Shown here: positions 53,961 to 63,588 of the stretch, one piece after another | Layout of the letters: the number at the start of each line of letters is the position of its first letter | Position numbering within the stretch: the stretch's first letter is position 1 | Assembly: GCA_902599665.1 (NCBI GenBank) | Contig: CACKGK010000007.1 | Span: 1-64,000 of the forward strand | Direction of reading: 5' to 3' | From: an uncultured Pelagibacteraceae bacterium | GTDB lineage: Bacteria > Pseudomonadota > Alphaproteobacteria > Pelagibacterales > Pelagibacteraceae | DNA length: 64,000 nucleotides | Notes under the pieces: model-generated | What the model saw: the letters and a program-made list of their open reading frames with translations, nothing else | Told to the model about the DNA's origin: nothing | Database searches by the model: none | Position numbers and translations under genes: made by a program

Positions 53961-55430
53961 TTAATTATTTGATGCTGTGCTTAATAAGGAAAGTTGGGTT
54001 ACTTTATCTTCACCTAGTTCATCAATGATTTTTACTGGGTATTCCCCAGTAAAGTGATGATCTGTTAATTGTGGATAATTCTCATTTCTTTTCTCAAATC
54101 CCATTCCTAAATATAAACCATTCAAACTTAGGAATTTTAGTGACTTTGCTTTTATGAATTCACAAATTTCAGCTGTTGATTTGTTTGCAGCCAAAAGTTC
54201 TTTTTTAGTTGGTGTATCAACACCATAAAAATCAGGAAATTTTATTTCTGGGCTTGCTATTCTCACGTGAACTTCTTTTGCCCCAGAATCGTATAACATC
54301 TTAACTATTTTTGAAGATGTTGTGCCTCTAACAAGTGAGTCATCAACTAGAATTATTCTTTTATCTTTAATCACAGAAATATTCGGATTTAATTTTAACT
54401 TAACTCCTAAACTTCTTATTTGTTGAGATGGTTCAATAAAAGTCCTTCCAACATAATGGTTTCTAATTAAACCTAAATCAAATTTAAGACCTTTTTCTTC
54501 AGCATATCCTAATGCAGCTGCGTTACCTGAGTCTGGGACAGGAACAACTAGATCTGCCTCTATTTTATCCTCTCTCGCTAACTGTAATCCAAAGTTTTTT
54601 CTATATTCATACGCAGTTTTGCCATTTAAAATACTATCTGGCCTAGAGAAATAAATATATTCAAACACGCAAGGTCTTATCTTTTTTGGTGGAAATGGTT
54701 TAATACTTTTTAACTCATCATTTTCAATATAAACAATCTCTCCATTTTCAACTTCTCTTATAAATTTTGCTCCAATAATATCAAACGCACATGTTTCAGA
54801 GGCAAATACATATGAGTTTTTCAATTTACCAATTACTAACGGTCTAATTCCGTAGGGATCTCTTACACCAATTAGAGTATTTTGTGTCATCATTACAAGT
54901 GCATAACCACCTTGAATTTGAAAAATAGCATCAATGATTTTATCTATAGTTTTTCCTCTTTTTGATTTAGCAATTAATTGAACAATTGTTTCAGTATCAG
55001 ATGTTGTATAAAAGATAGCACCATCCTGAACTAATTTATTCCTTAAAGTTATAGCATTTGTAAGATTACCATTATGTGCAACACCAATACCACCTGCATT
55101 TGTATCAGCAAAAAAAGGTTGTACATTCCTTAAAGCAGTTCCACCTGTCGTTGAGTAGCGATTATGACCAATTGCGTATTTTCCAGGAAGTTTTTTTAAA
55201 ACTTTTTCATCGTTAAAATTATCACCAACTAACCCAAATCTTTTTTCCGAATGATATTTTTCTCCATCGTATGAAACAATACCACAGCCTTCTTGCCCTC
55301 TATGTTGAAGAGCATGCAGGCCTAAAGCTGCAAGAGTAGAAGCATCAGTAGAATTACTTATTCCAAAAACAGCGCACTCTTCCTTAATTTTAGGATCATA
55401 TATCTTGAACTTTTTCTTTATTTTCTTCAT
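53961..55430 (-). CDS. purF: Amidophosphoribosyltransferase
   Basis: First step of de novo purine synthesis (PRPP plus glutamine to phosphoribosylamine). The 489-residue protein has a short N-terminal propeptide before EECAVFG, with nucleophile Cys19 exposed after processing. NTN-glutaminase motifs ALQHRGQEGCGI and GHNRYSTTGG follow, and the PRPP loop IILVDDSLVRGTTSSKIV is intact. The gene overlaps cvpA by 35 bp, the cvpA-purF arrangement known from E. coli. Confidence 0.97.
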   Translation of the reverse strand: MKKIKKKFKIYDPKIKEECAVFGISNSTDASTLAALGLHALQHRGQEGCGIVSYDGEKYHSEKRFGLVGDNFNDEKVLKKLPGKYAIGHNRYSTTGGTALRNVQPFFADTNAGGIGVAHNGNLTNAITLRNKLVQDGAIFYTTSDTETIVQLIAKSKRGKTIDKIIDAIFQIQGGYALVMMTQNTLIGVRDPYGIRPLVIGKLKNSYVFASETCAFDIIGAKFIREVENGEIVYIENDELKSIKPFPPKKIRPCVFEYIYFSRPDSILNGKTAYEYRKNFGLQLAREDKIEADLVVPVPDSGNAAALGYAEEKGLKFDLGLIRNHYVGRTFIEPSQQIRSLGVKLKLNPNISVIKDKRIILVDDSLVRGTTSSKIVKMLYDSGAKEVHVRIASPEIKFPDFYGVDTPTKKELLAANKSTAEICEFIKAKSLKFLSLNGLYLGMGFEKRNENYPQLTDHHFTGEYPVKIIDELGEDKVTQLSLLSTASNN

Positions 55431-55938
55431 ATTTTTTTTTATCGGGAAATTCTTTTATAAGATAGTTACTGCCTTTTTCAACCCATGCATATGTAAAAGC
55501 ATCATCTAAATTAATTGGCCATTTTTTGTGGTTATAGATGATATTTATAGTTGTATAAATACATACAACTATAACATAAGCTCTGATAAATCCAAAAAAG
55601 AAGCCAAAGATTCTATCCAGATTTCCTAATCCAGAGTAGGTGACTGCTTTATTAATTCCTTTATTGATTAATAAAATTGAAAATATAATTATTATGAATA
55701 ATCCAATACCAACCGCTATATCCTGGACATATTCACTATCAATTATATCCTCAAAATATGGCTTTACCTTAGGAAATAGAAATAGAGTAACAACATATGC
55801 TAAAAGCCATTTAGAGGCTGACAAAATGCTCAATAAAAAACCTTTTTTTGTGCACGTTATCAAAGATAGTGCTGTGAAAACTAAATAAATAAAATCAAAG
55901 GTATATAGATAGGTTAAAAAATCTTTTACAACTTCCAT
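55396..55938 (-). CDS. cvpA: CvpA family membrane protein
   Basis: A 180-residue protein with four hydrophobic segments (about residues 15-35, 40-55, 75-95 and 107-130) and a charged C-terminal tail. The middle motif GLGNLDRIFGFFFGFIRAYV is the CvpA hallmark. CvpA is an inner-membrane protein linked to colicin V production and purF in E. coli; its mechanism is unclear. It overlaps purF by 35 bp and lies 3 bp after the MMPL gene stop, so the series MMPL-cvpA-purF is likely one transcript. Confidence 0.9.
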   Translation of the reverse strand: MEVVKDFLTYLYTFDFIYLVFTALSLITCTKKGFLLSILSASKWLLAYVVTLFLFPKVKPYFEDIIDSEYVQDIAVGIGLFIIIIFSILLINKGINKAVTYSGLGNLDRIFGFFFGFIRAYVIVVCIYTTINIIYNHKKWPINLDDAFTYAWVEKGSNYLIKEFPDKKKYEENKEKVQDI

Positions 55939-55941
55939 AAA

Positions 55942-58314
55942 TTATTTAATCTTAAAAGGTTTGAGCACCAAAAGCAAAGAAGGCAATAATGTTAAAACTG
56001 ATATCATAGCCAATAGCATTGCTATTCCAGTAAAGACCCCAAAATATATTGTTGGAATAAAATTAGATAAAACCAAAATAGAAAATCCAAATACAATTGT
56101 TATAGATGTATTTAATATCGCAATTCCTACTGTCGAATGGCAATATTTAAGTGTTTTATTGTAATCTTTTATTTTAGTTAGTTCTTCTCTAAATCTATAA
56201 ATATAATGAATACTATTATCTACAGCAATTCCAATTGTGATAGCAGCAATTGTGATTGTCATCATATCCAAAGGGATGCCTGCCAAACCAATTATTCCTA
56301 GAATAAAAAAAGCTGCAATAAAATTTGGTATTACACCAATTAGTGAAATTTTAATATTTCTAAAAAGGATTAAAAACATAACAAATATTCCAACCATCAC
56401 AAAACCAAGAGTTAAGATTTGTGATTTAAATAAACTTTGAAGTAAATTATTAAACAATATAAGCACACCTCCAAGTTTAAATTCATCTTTACTGATATTT
56501 AATTTATTTTCTAAATCAAAATTAATTTGATTAATAAGATCATTTCTTCTCAATCCATCTAAAGAATCTTTTATTCTTAAACTTATTCGAGCTTCAGAAT
56601 TTTTTATAGATATATATGGGTCTACTATTTCTTTTTTAATATTATCTGGAATTTTAGTATATAGAACTCCCATTTCTAAAGTTCCAAGTGGTTTATTATT
56701 ATTTAATTTTGTTGCAACTTCAATTATTGATGAAAAGGATAAAACTTTACCAACTGCATCAATATCATCTAAATAATTGTGAACTTGAGTTATTTTATTA
56801 ATTTTATCTTTTGTAAACCAATATTTATTGTCATTTTCATCTTCATCACCCCAATCATTCTCACTATCAGTTTCTTTATCCTTATCTTTAGGAAATTTTA
56901 AAATTACTTCTAGCGGAGTTGTTCCACCCAGCTTTTCATCTATTAACTTCATTCCTTTATAAATCTCAGTATTTTTATCAAAGTAATTAATAAAACTATT
57001 TTCAACTTCTAATTTTGAGATACCGAATATGCTTAAAAATATAATTATCCCAGTTAAACCAAATATGTAATTTTTATTTTTAACTGCTAATATTCCTAGA
57101 TAGCTTGTTATCTTAGAGTCTTTTTTCTCACTTAATGTAATATTCGAGTTTTTTACAAAACTTAGCAATGTAGGTAGAAGTGTGAATGTAATTATTAGTG
57201 AAGTTATTAATCCAAAAGTCATCATCCATCCAAAATCGATAATTGGTTTTATTTCACTAAAAATTAATGACATAAAAGCAAATATCGTTGTCAAGACAGT
57301 ATAAAAAATTGGCCAAATCATTTTTCTTGCTGTCAAAATTAAAATTTGAAATTTTTTCTTTCCTGGAAACTGTTTGTTTAATTGTAAAAACCTAGTACTC
57401 ATGTGAATATTCATTGCCATTGTAAGAATTAACATTAATGCAATAAAGTTTGACGAAATTACTGTAACTTTCCAACCAACTAAACCCAGAAAACCTGTCA
57501 TATATACAACCGAAAAGAAACAGCTACAAATTGGAATTGCTATCCAAATTACTTTTCTGAACACATACCAAAGTGTTAAGATTATAAATAGTAATACACC
57601 AATACCAAAAGTTACAATATCATTTTTTATAAAAGTCATCATATCGTCAGCTATCATTGGAATACCTCCAAGATAAATCTGTGTATTTTGATTATGATTT
57701 TTTATAACTTCCCTAATTTCCAAAATATTTTGATGTCGCTCTTTTTTAATTTTATCTTTATAAATTTCTAATTCTCTATGGGTCTTAATTTCATTATTTA
57801 TTTGATTTGGTTTCATATAAACAATGATCCCACTTGTTTTTCCGTCCTCACTAATTACAAAGTTTCTGAATACTGGACTATTTAAGATTTCATTAAACCC
57901 ACGGTCTTTATCAATATTCTTACTTGTTAAGGTTTTAAAATTTTGAATACGTTCAATTAAATTATCCTCTGTTGTTTCTAATAAGGGAATGTCTAAAAGT
58001 GTAACAACATTATGAACCCATTTTAATGATTTTAACTCTTTTTTTAATTCAGAAAGAATTTTAATTGAATCCTCTGAATTCATTTTACTTTTCGGAGAGT
58101 AGGTGAGCACTAGAAATTCCTTAGCGCCATATCTTTTATTTATTTCATTTAGATATTTTAGATCTGGATCATTTTCCAATAATAATGTTTCTGAACTCGC
58201 ATCTAAACGAAAATCTTTAGAAAAGTAGAAAGCGACAATTAATATTGTTATAAGTACCGAAAAAACCTGCTTAGGCTTTTCTATAATAATTTTTTCGTAA
58301 AAATTAGCTAACAT
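55942..58314 (-). CDS. RND/MMPL family transporter
   Basis: A 790-residue protein with the RND layout: one helix at the N-terminus, a large periplasmic domain, five to six helices, then the same again. LDASSETLLLENDPDL near the start and ITIGIAVDNSIHYIYRFREEL in the second helix bundle are typical MMPL/HpnN-like motifs. The second periplasmic domain holds an acidic insert (about residues 498-515, many Asp/Glu). Such proteins move lipids or hydrophobic compounds to the outer membrane. Substrate unknown. Confidence 0.88.
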   Translation of the reverse strand: MLANFYEKIIIEKPKQVFSVLITILIVAFYFSKDFRLDASSETLLLENDPDLKYLNEINKRYGAKEFLVLTYSPKSKMNSEDSIKILSELKKELKSLKWVHNVVTLLDIPLLETTEDNLIERIQNFKTLTSKNIDKDRGFNEILNSPVFRNFVISEDGKTSGIIVYMKPNQINNEIKTHRELEIYKDKIKKERHQNILEIREVIKNHNQNTQIYLGGIPMIADDMMTFIKNDIVTFGIGVLLFIILTLWYVFRKVIWIAIPICSCFFSVVYMTGFLGLVGWKVTVISSNFIALMLILTMAMNIHMSTRFLQLNKQFPGKKKFQILILTARKMIWPIFYTVLTTIFAFMSLIFSEIKPIIDFGWMMTFGLITSLIITFTLLPTLLSFVKNSNITLSEKKDSKITSYLGILAVKNKNYIFGLTGIIIFLSIFGISKLEVENSFINYFDKNTEIYKGMKLIDEKLGGTTPLEVILKFPKDKDKETDSENDWGDEDENDNKYWFTKDKINKITQVHNYLDDIDAVGKVLSFSSIIEVATKLNNNKPLGTLEMGVLYTKIPDNIKKEIVDPYISIKNSEARISLRIKDSLDGLRRNDLINQINFDLENKLNISKDEFKLGGVLILFNNLLQSLFKSQILTLGFVMVGIFVMFLILFRNIKISLIGVIPNFIAAFFILGIIGLAGIPLDMMTITIAAITIGIAVDNSIHYIYRFREELTKIKDYNKTLKYCHSTVGIAILNTSITIVFGFSILVLSNFIPTIYFGVFTGIAMLLAMISVLTLLPSLLLVLKPFKIK

Positions 58315-58339
58315 TGGATATTAGCTTTTATAATTTATA

Positions 58340-59755
58340 TTAATTATTTTGAATATCTTTAAATTTGGTAAACATTTCCTCAAATTCAAGCAATATAGTA
58401 CCAGTTGGCCCATGTCTTTGTTTAAGTATTAGTAACTCAGCTAAATGAGAGATTTCATTCATTTTTGCCTGCCATTCAGCATGCTCAACAGTTGCAGGTC
58501 TTGGTTCTTTATTTTTTAGATAGTATGACTCTCGGAAAACAAACATTACAACATCAGCATCTTGCTCTATGGATCCAGATTCTCTTAAATCTGAAAGCAA
58601 AGGTTTTTTGTCATCTCTTTGCTCAACTGCTCTAGATAATTGAGAAAGTGCCAATACTGGAACTGACAATTCTTTTGCAAGGGCCTTTAGACCTTGTGTA
58701 ATTTCAGAAATTTCCTGGACACGCCCATCTTTTAAATTTGTTCCTTTCATTAATTGAATATAGTCGATAACGATCATATCCAATCCATGTATTCTCTTTA
58801 TCCTTCTTGCTCTATTACTTAGTGCTGCAATAGATATGGCTGGTGTCTCGTCAATATATAATGGTAAGTCAGAAATATTTTTTGAAGTTTCAATAAATTT
58901 ATCAAATTGTTCTTCAGATATTTTTCCTCTTCGAATATCATTAGATTTAATTCTTGATTGTTCAGCAAGTATTCTTGTTGATAGTTGTTCAGATGACATT
59001 TCTAAAGAGAAAAAAGCTATACATGACTTTTCTCCCTTTTCTTGAATATTCTTTGCTGCATGAAATGCGATATTAGTTGCTAATGCTGTTTTACCCATTG
59101 AAGGTCTTCCTGCAATAATTATTAAATCTGATTTATGCATTCCACCCAATCTATCATCCAAGTCTTTTAATCCTGATGGTACACCAACAATTCCTTCTTC
59201 ATTTTTGTACGCATTAGAGGCCATTTCTATAGTTTGCCTCATAGCCTCATCAAACTTTAAAATTGATGAACTGAATGAACCTTTTTCAGCTAGATCAAAT
59301 AGAGATTTTTCAAAATTTTGAATAATTTGTTGCCCATCATTATTTAAATCATTAAGTTTTGCAGTATCAATTATATTGTCAGAAATTTTTATAAGTTCTC
59401 TTTTCACGTACAAATCATAAATCAATTTTGAGTATTCAATACTTTGCCTAGAGGAAGTTGAAAACTTTGTAATTTTAACAAGATATTCAGGAATATTGAG
59501 TTCATCTTTTTCATTCTCAAAATAATTTTTAAGAGTTATAGGATTTGCTAACATTCCTTTATATATTAAGCTTTCTATTGCCACAAAAATTTTTTGATGC
59601 ATTGGGTCATAGAAATTTTTACTTGATATTAACAAGCTAATTTCATCAAATATCTCATTAGATAGTAGTATAGAGCCAATAACTGATTGTTCGGCCTCTA
59701 TATTATTAGGAAGTTCATCTAATTTGTTCTTAATTATATTTAAAGATTGAGACAC
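58340..59755 (-). CDS. dnaB: Replicative DNA helicase DnaB
   Basis: Hexameric 5'-3' helicase of the replication fork, 471 residues. N-terminal domain LPNNIEAEQSVIGSILL, then the RecA-like core with Walker A GRPSMGKTALA, FFSLEMSSEQLS, Walker B MIVIDYIQLM, LALSQLSRAVEQRDDKKP and LSDLRESGSIEQDADVV. The start is a GTG at 59755, which gives the normal N-terminal length. It follows rplI by 68 bp on the same strand, as is common in proteobacteria. Confidence 0.97.
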   Translation of the reverse strand: MSQSLNIIKNKLDELPNNIEAEQSVIGSILLSNEIFDEISLLISSKNFYDPMHQKIFVAIESLIYKGMLANPITLKNYFENEKDELNIPEYLVKITKFSTSSRQSIEYSKLIYDLYVKRELIKISDNIIDTAKLNDLNNDGQQIIQNFEKSLFDLAEKGSFSSSILKFDEAMRQTIEMASNAYKNEEGIVGVPSGLKDLDDRLGGMHKSDLIIIAGRPSMGKTALATNIAFHAAKNIQEKGEKSCIAFFSLEMSSEQLSTRILAEQSRIKSNDIRRGKISEEQFDKFIETSKNISDLPLYIDETPAISIAALSNRARRIKRIHGLDMIVIDYIQLMKGTNLKDGRVQEISEITQGLKALAKELSVPVLALSQLSRAVEQRDDKKPLLSDLRESGSIEQDADVVMFVFRESYYLKNKEPRPATVEHAEWQAKMNEISHLAELLILKQRHGPTGTILLEFEEMFTKFKDIQNN

Positions 59756-59823
59756 TATAAAAACTTATAGAATAAACAAAAAAAAAACAAATCTTTATTA
59801 CTATTGGGGAAAATTATGTATAA

Positions 59824-60282
59824 TTATTTTACGTCTTCTTGAGAAACTGTTCTTATTACAATTTGTGTTTGTACTTCTGGGTGTAAATTAAGCAAAACAT
59901 CAAAATCACCAAGTGATTTGATTTCTTTTGAAGGTTGTATTATGGAAGGGTTTATTTTAATTTGATCCTTCTCTTCCAACAATTTTGATATTTCTGTTGG
60001 TTTTACTGATCCATAAAGTTCGTTGTTTTCTGTGCTTAATTTTTTTATCTCATATTGTTTATTTTTAATTTTTTCATGAATTAATTTAGCCTCTTTTTTT
60101 TTATCCTGGTCTTTTTTGCTCAATTCTTGTTTGATTTTTTCAACTTCTTTTATGTTTTCCTTTGATGCAAATAGTGCTTTCTTTTTCGATATAAGAAAGT
60201 TTCTAGCAAATCCTCTTTTTACATCAATTATTTCTCCAATTGATCCAACTTTTCTTACATTTTCTAATAATATTACTTTCAT
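59824..60282 (-). CDS. rplI: 50S ribosomal protein L9
   Basis: A 152-residue protein with the L9 start MKVILLENVRKVGSIGEIIDVKRGFARNF... (the L9 signature), a long Lys-rich connecting helix and a C-terminal RNA-binding domain. It is the third gene of the rpsF-rpsR-rplI operon, 1 bp after rpsR. The connecting helix and the RNA-binding domain are unusually Lys- and Asn-rich, as expected from the base composition. Confidence 0.95.
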   Translation of the reverse strand: MKVILLENVRKVGSIGEIIDVKRGFARNFLISKKKALFASKENIKEVEKIKQELSKKDQDKKKEAKLIHEKIKNKQYEIKKLSTENNELYGSVKPTEISKLLEEKDQIKINPSIIQPSKEIKSLGDFDVLLNLHPEVQTQIVIRTVSQEDVK

Positions 60283-60283
60283 T

Positions 60284-60553
60284 TTATAACAATGCTAAGT
60301 TTCTTGCTCTTTTAATAGACAATGATAATTCTCTTTGTTTTTTTTGGCTCACTGAAGTTATTCTTGAAGGTAGAATTTTTCCATTTTCTGAAATATATCT
60401 TTTTAGTAGTTTTATATTTTTATAATCTACTGAAGGTGCTCCTTTACCTGAAAGAGGACATTTTTTTTTAAATTTATATTTTTGATTCTGAAAAATGCTT
60501 AATTTAGAAAAATTACTTTGTTTATTTTTTTTTTTATTATTTCTTTTTTTCAT
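60284..60553 (-). CDS. rpsR: 30S ribosomal protein S18
   Basis: An 89-residue S18 with a long basic N-terminal tail ([16 protein letters not shown]) and the conserved C-terminal part: [20 protein letters not shown], then [16 protein letters not shown] and [19 protein letters not shown]. It binds S6 on the small subunit; rpsF lies directly upstream. Confidence 0.96.
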   Translation of the reverse strand: MKKRNNKKKNKQSNFSKLSIFQNQKYKFKKKCPLSGKGAPSVDYKNIKLLKRYISENGKILPSRITSVSQKKQRELSLSIKRARNLALL

Positions 60554-60561
60554 AATAATAT

Positions 60562-60906
60562 TTATTTACTTGGAATTTCTTTGTCTTCGTTACTTTTAAA
60601 ATAATCAGCTTCTAAATCAAATTTTTTTACTTTCACAGTCAAATACCTTAGTAAGTTTTTGTCTAATTTTTCATTTTTTTCTAGTTCAGAAATAATTTTT
60701 CCATCTGCTTTAATTTTAAAATGAATATAATTACCTTTCTTATTTTTTTTGATCAAATAAGACAAGTTCATAAGACCCCAGTTTTCTAATTTTACAATAT
60801 CGCCATCAAACTTTTCAACAATCTTAGTATATTTCTCCTTAATTTGTTTAAGTTGTGAAGGACTTACATCTTGCCTTGCTATAATAGTATGCTCATATAA
60901 GTTCAT
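60562..60906 (-). CDS. rpsF: 30S ribosomal protein S6
   Basis: A 114-residue S6 with [20 protein letters not shown] at the start, then [20 protein letters not shown] (the S6 beta-hairpin signature) and a charged C-terminal tail ([10 protein letters not shown]). It opens the rpsF-rpsR-rplI operon and is divergent from fabD. In many bacteria the S6:S18 pair can feed back on this operon; I see no clear RNA element in the 83-bp gap. Confidence 0.96.
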   Translation of the reverse strand: MNLYEHTIIARQDVSPSQLKQIKEKYTKIVEKFDGDIVKLENWGLMNLSYLIKKNKKGNYIHFKIKADGKIISELEKNEKLDKNLLRYLTVKVKKFDLEADYFKSNEDKEIPSK

Positions 60907-60989
60907 AATAATTCTTTTAAAAAAGAGAGGATATACTATTATAATTTTTTAATTACAATATAAAAATAAGGTTTTTGCTTATATTTTCT

Positions 60990-61919
60990 ATGTTTTCTGT
61001 TTTATTTCCAGGTCAAGGTTCACAATCAGTTGGAATGGCTAAAGATTTATATGATGATTTTGATTATATAAAACATCTTTTTAATGAAGCTGACGAGGCA
61101 CTCAACTTATCTTTAACTAAAATTATTTTTGAAGGGCCTAAAGAATTATTAAATGAAACCGAAAATACTCAGCCAGCAATATTTTTAGTAAGCTATGCAA
61201 TTTATGAAACAATAAGAAGAGAAACTTCATTTGATATTTCTAAAGCAAATTGTTTTGCAGGACATTCATTAGGAGAATATTCAGCATTGGCCTGCTCAGA
61301 AGTTATAAATTTTAAAGAAACAATCAAACTCTTAAAAATTAGAGGAAAAGCAATGCAGAATTCAGTTCCTAAAAATGAAGGAGGGATGGTTGCAGTATTA
61401 GGCGAAGATATAAAAAAAATTGAGGAAATTCTTGATATCAATAAAAATAAATTTAGTTGCTATATGGCTAATGATAATTCTGTTGGTCAAGTCGTCATAA
61501 GTGGAAAAATTGAAGATCTTGATAATTTTGTAATTGAATTAAAAAAATTAAATATCAAATCAATAAAATTGCCAGTTTCAGCACCTTTCCATTGCATTTT
61601 GATGAACCCTGCAACTAAAATTATGAGTAAAGAGATAACGGATACAAAGTTTTCAACTCCAAAAAATATGATAGTATCAAACGTTACTGCTTATCCTTCT
61701 CAGGACACTGAAAAAATTAAAAATCTTTTAATACAACAAATCGAAAATCCCGTGCGCTGGAGAGAAAGTATAATTAATATGATAAAATTAGGAAATAAAA
61801 AATTTATTGAGATTGGACCTGGTAGAGTGTTATCAGGACTGGTAAAAAGAATTGATAGAAATGTAGAATTAATTCAAGTAAATAATATTAAAGATTTAAA
61901 TAATTTAAAAAATTTATGA
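60990..61919 (+). CDS. fabD: Malonyl-CoA:ACP transacylase
   Basis: Loads malonyl groups onto acyl carrier protein. About 309 residues, with the start VLFPGQGSQSVGMAKDLY, the active-site GHSLGEYSAL (Ser93), the His of APFHC and the C-terminal NPVRWRESI and FIEIGPGRVLSGL motifs. The open frame extends five codons to a TTG at 60975, but the ATG at 60990 gives the family start. It overlaps fabG by an ATGA junction. Confidence 0.97.
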   Translation: MFSVLFPGQGSQSVGMAKDLYDDFDYIKHLFNEADEALNLSLTKIIFEGPKELLNETENTQPAIFLVSYAIYETIRRETSFDISKANCFAGHSLGEYSALACSEVINFKETIKLLKIRGKAMQNSVPKNEGGMVAVLGEDIKKIEEILDINKNKFSCYMANDNSVGQVVISGKIEDLDNFVIELKKLNIKSIKLPVSAPFHCILMNPATKIMSKEITDTKFSTPKNMIVSNVTAYPSQDTEKIKNLLIQQIENPVRWRESIINMIKLGNKKFIEIGPGRVLSGLVKRIDRNVELIQVNNIKDLNNLKNL

Positions 61920-62653
61920 TAAATTTAAAAAATCTAAATGTAATTTTGACTGGAGCAACAGGTATTATTGGTAACGCAATTTTAGAAAAATTAACTTCGG
62001 CAGGCTCAAATGTTTTAGCGACTGGAACAAATGATGCAAAATTACAACAAATTAAAAGCAACTTTAAAAATGTAAACGTTTTAAAGTTTGATATCTCTAA
62101 TCATAAAGATATTGATCAATTTGTAGAGGATTGTAATAAAATTTTATCAAATAAAATTGATATCTTGATAAATAATGCTGGTATTACCCAAGATAATTTA
62201 TCAATAAGAATGAAAGAGGACGAGTGGAAAAAAGTAATCGATATAAACCTAACCTCAACATTCTTAATTACCAAAAATGTGATTAAGAAAATGCTAAAAT
62301 CAAAAAAAGGTAAAATAATAAATGTTACATCTGTTGTTGGACATTCTGGAAATATTGGCCAAGCAAACTACGCAGCTTCTAAAGCGGGTATAATTGCAAT
62401 GACAAAAAGCCTTGCTATAGAATATGGAAAAAAAAATATAACCATAAATTCAGTATCTCCTGGTTTCATAATTTCAGATATGACTGCCAAAATAAGTGAT
62501 GAACACACAGATTTAATGAAATCAAGAATACCTCTTAACAAGTTTGGAAATCCTGAAGATGTTGCAAATTCGATCGTATTTTTGAGTTCGAATCTCTCAG
62601 ACTACATAACAGGAGAGACTATACATGTTAACGGCGGTATGTATTTTAGTTGA
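61916..62653 (+). CDS. fabG: 3-oxoacyl-ACP reductase
   Basis: NADPH-dependent reduction step of fatty-acid elongation. A 245-residue SDR with GATGIIGNAIL, INNAGITQDN, the Ser in NVTSVVGHSGN, the catalytic YAASK and the C-terminal ITGETIHVNGGMYF. It overlaps fabD by 4 bp and lies 46 bp before acpP, a standard fabD-fabG-acpP order. Confidence 0.96.
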   Translation: MINLKNLNVILTGATGIIGNAILEKLTSAGSNVLATGTNDAKLQQIKSNFKNVNVLKFDISNHKDIDQFVEDCNKILSNKIDILINNAGITQDNLSIRMKEDEWKKVIDINLTSTFLITKNVIKKMLKSKKGKIINVTSVVGHSGNIGQANYAASKAGIIAMTKSLAIEYGKKNITINSVSPGFIISDMTAKISDEHTDLMKSRIPLNKFGNPEDVANSIVFLSSNLSDYITGETIHVNGGMYFS

Positions 62654-62699
62654 CAAAGCGAATAAAATATTTATTAAGAATTAATTACAAAGGAACAAA

Positions 62700-62939
62700 A
62701 TGTCAGACGAAATTTCAAATAAAGTAAAAAAAATAGTAGCAGATCACCTAGGAATTGATGAGGCTAAAGTAAACGATGACTCAAGTTTTATAGATGATCT
62801 AGGTGCGGATAGTTTAGATACTGTAGAGCTAGTTATGGCTTTCGAGGAAGAATTTGGATCTGAAATATCTGATAGTGATGCGGAGAAAATTTTAACTGTT
62901 GGAGATGCAGTAAAATTTATTGAGAATAAAGCTAACTAA
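62700..62939 (+). CDS. acpP: Acyl carrier protein
   Basis: A 79-residue acidic four-helix protein carrying growing acyl chains. The phosphopantetheine attachment site is Ser38 in [19 protein letters not shown]. An AAAGGA ribosome binding site precedes the ATG. Unusually, the next gene is gmk after only 13 bp; fabF, which often follows acpP, is not here. Confidence 0.97.
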   Translation: MSDEISNKVKKIVADHLGIDEAKVNDDSSFIDDLGADSLDTVELVMAFEEEFGSEISDSDAEKILTVGDAVKFIENKAN

Positions 62940-62952
62940 TTTTTAATCTTAA

Positions 62953-63588
62953 ATGGCCGCCAAAAAACCAGGGATGATAGTAATTTTATCTTCCCCATCG
63001 GGTGCGGGTAAAACAACATTAGTTAAGAAACTATCATTAAGAAATAATTTTAAAATTTCAATTTCTCATACAACAAGAAAGCCAAGAGCAAACGAGAAAA
63101 ATCAAAAAGATTATTTTTTTATTAATAATAAAGAATTCAAAAGTTTAATAAAGAAAAAGAAATTCTTAGAATATGCAAAAGTATTTAGCAATTATTATGG
63201 ATCTTTAAAAGAAACTGTAATTAATAGAATCACAGAGGGAGATAATGTAATTTTTGATATTGACTGGCAAGGCACTCAACAAATAAAAAATAAAAAATTA
63301 AAATATAAAATAATAACTATATTTATTCTTCCACCATCAAAAAATGAGTTATTTAATAGATTGCTTAAGAGAGATCAAAAAGACAAAAAAATTGCAAGTC
63401 AAAGAATGAAACAATTTAAAGCAGATGTATTACATTGGAAAGATTACGATTTTGCAGTTATTAACGATAAAATTGAATTATGCTACAAACAAATATTAAA
63501 TTTTATAAAAAAACAAAAGAATAGTAGAAAAAAAATATTTTATGATAAAAAAATCATAAAAAATCATATTGATAAATTAATTAATTGA
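62953..63588 (+). CDS. gmk: Guanylate kinase
   Basis: Phosphorylates GMP to GDP. A 211-residue protein with P-loop SSPSGAGKTTLVKKL, then SHTTRKPRANEKNQKDYFF (GMP-binding), YYGSLKETV and FDIDWQGTQQIKNK. The C-terminus is Lys-rich. The gene follows acpP by 13 bp and its end overlaps the convergent rsmA by 12 bp. Confidence 0.95.
   Translation: MAAKKPGMIVILSSPSGAGKTTLVKKLSLRNNFKISISHTTRKPRANEKNQKDYFFINNKEFKSLIKKKKFLEYAKVFSNYYGSLKETVINRITEGDNVIFDIDWQGTQQIKNKKLKYKIITIFILPPSKNELFNRLLKRDQKDKKIASQRMKQFKADVLHWKDYDFAVINDKIELCYKQILNFIKKQKNSRKKIFYDKKIIKNHIDKLIN

Noticed and set aside
61916..62653. fabG-like SDR considered as a nodulation or sugar SDR
   Set aside because: Position between fabD and acpP and the full YAASK active site make the fatty-acid reductase the only sensible call.
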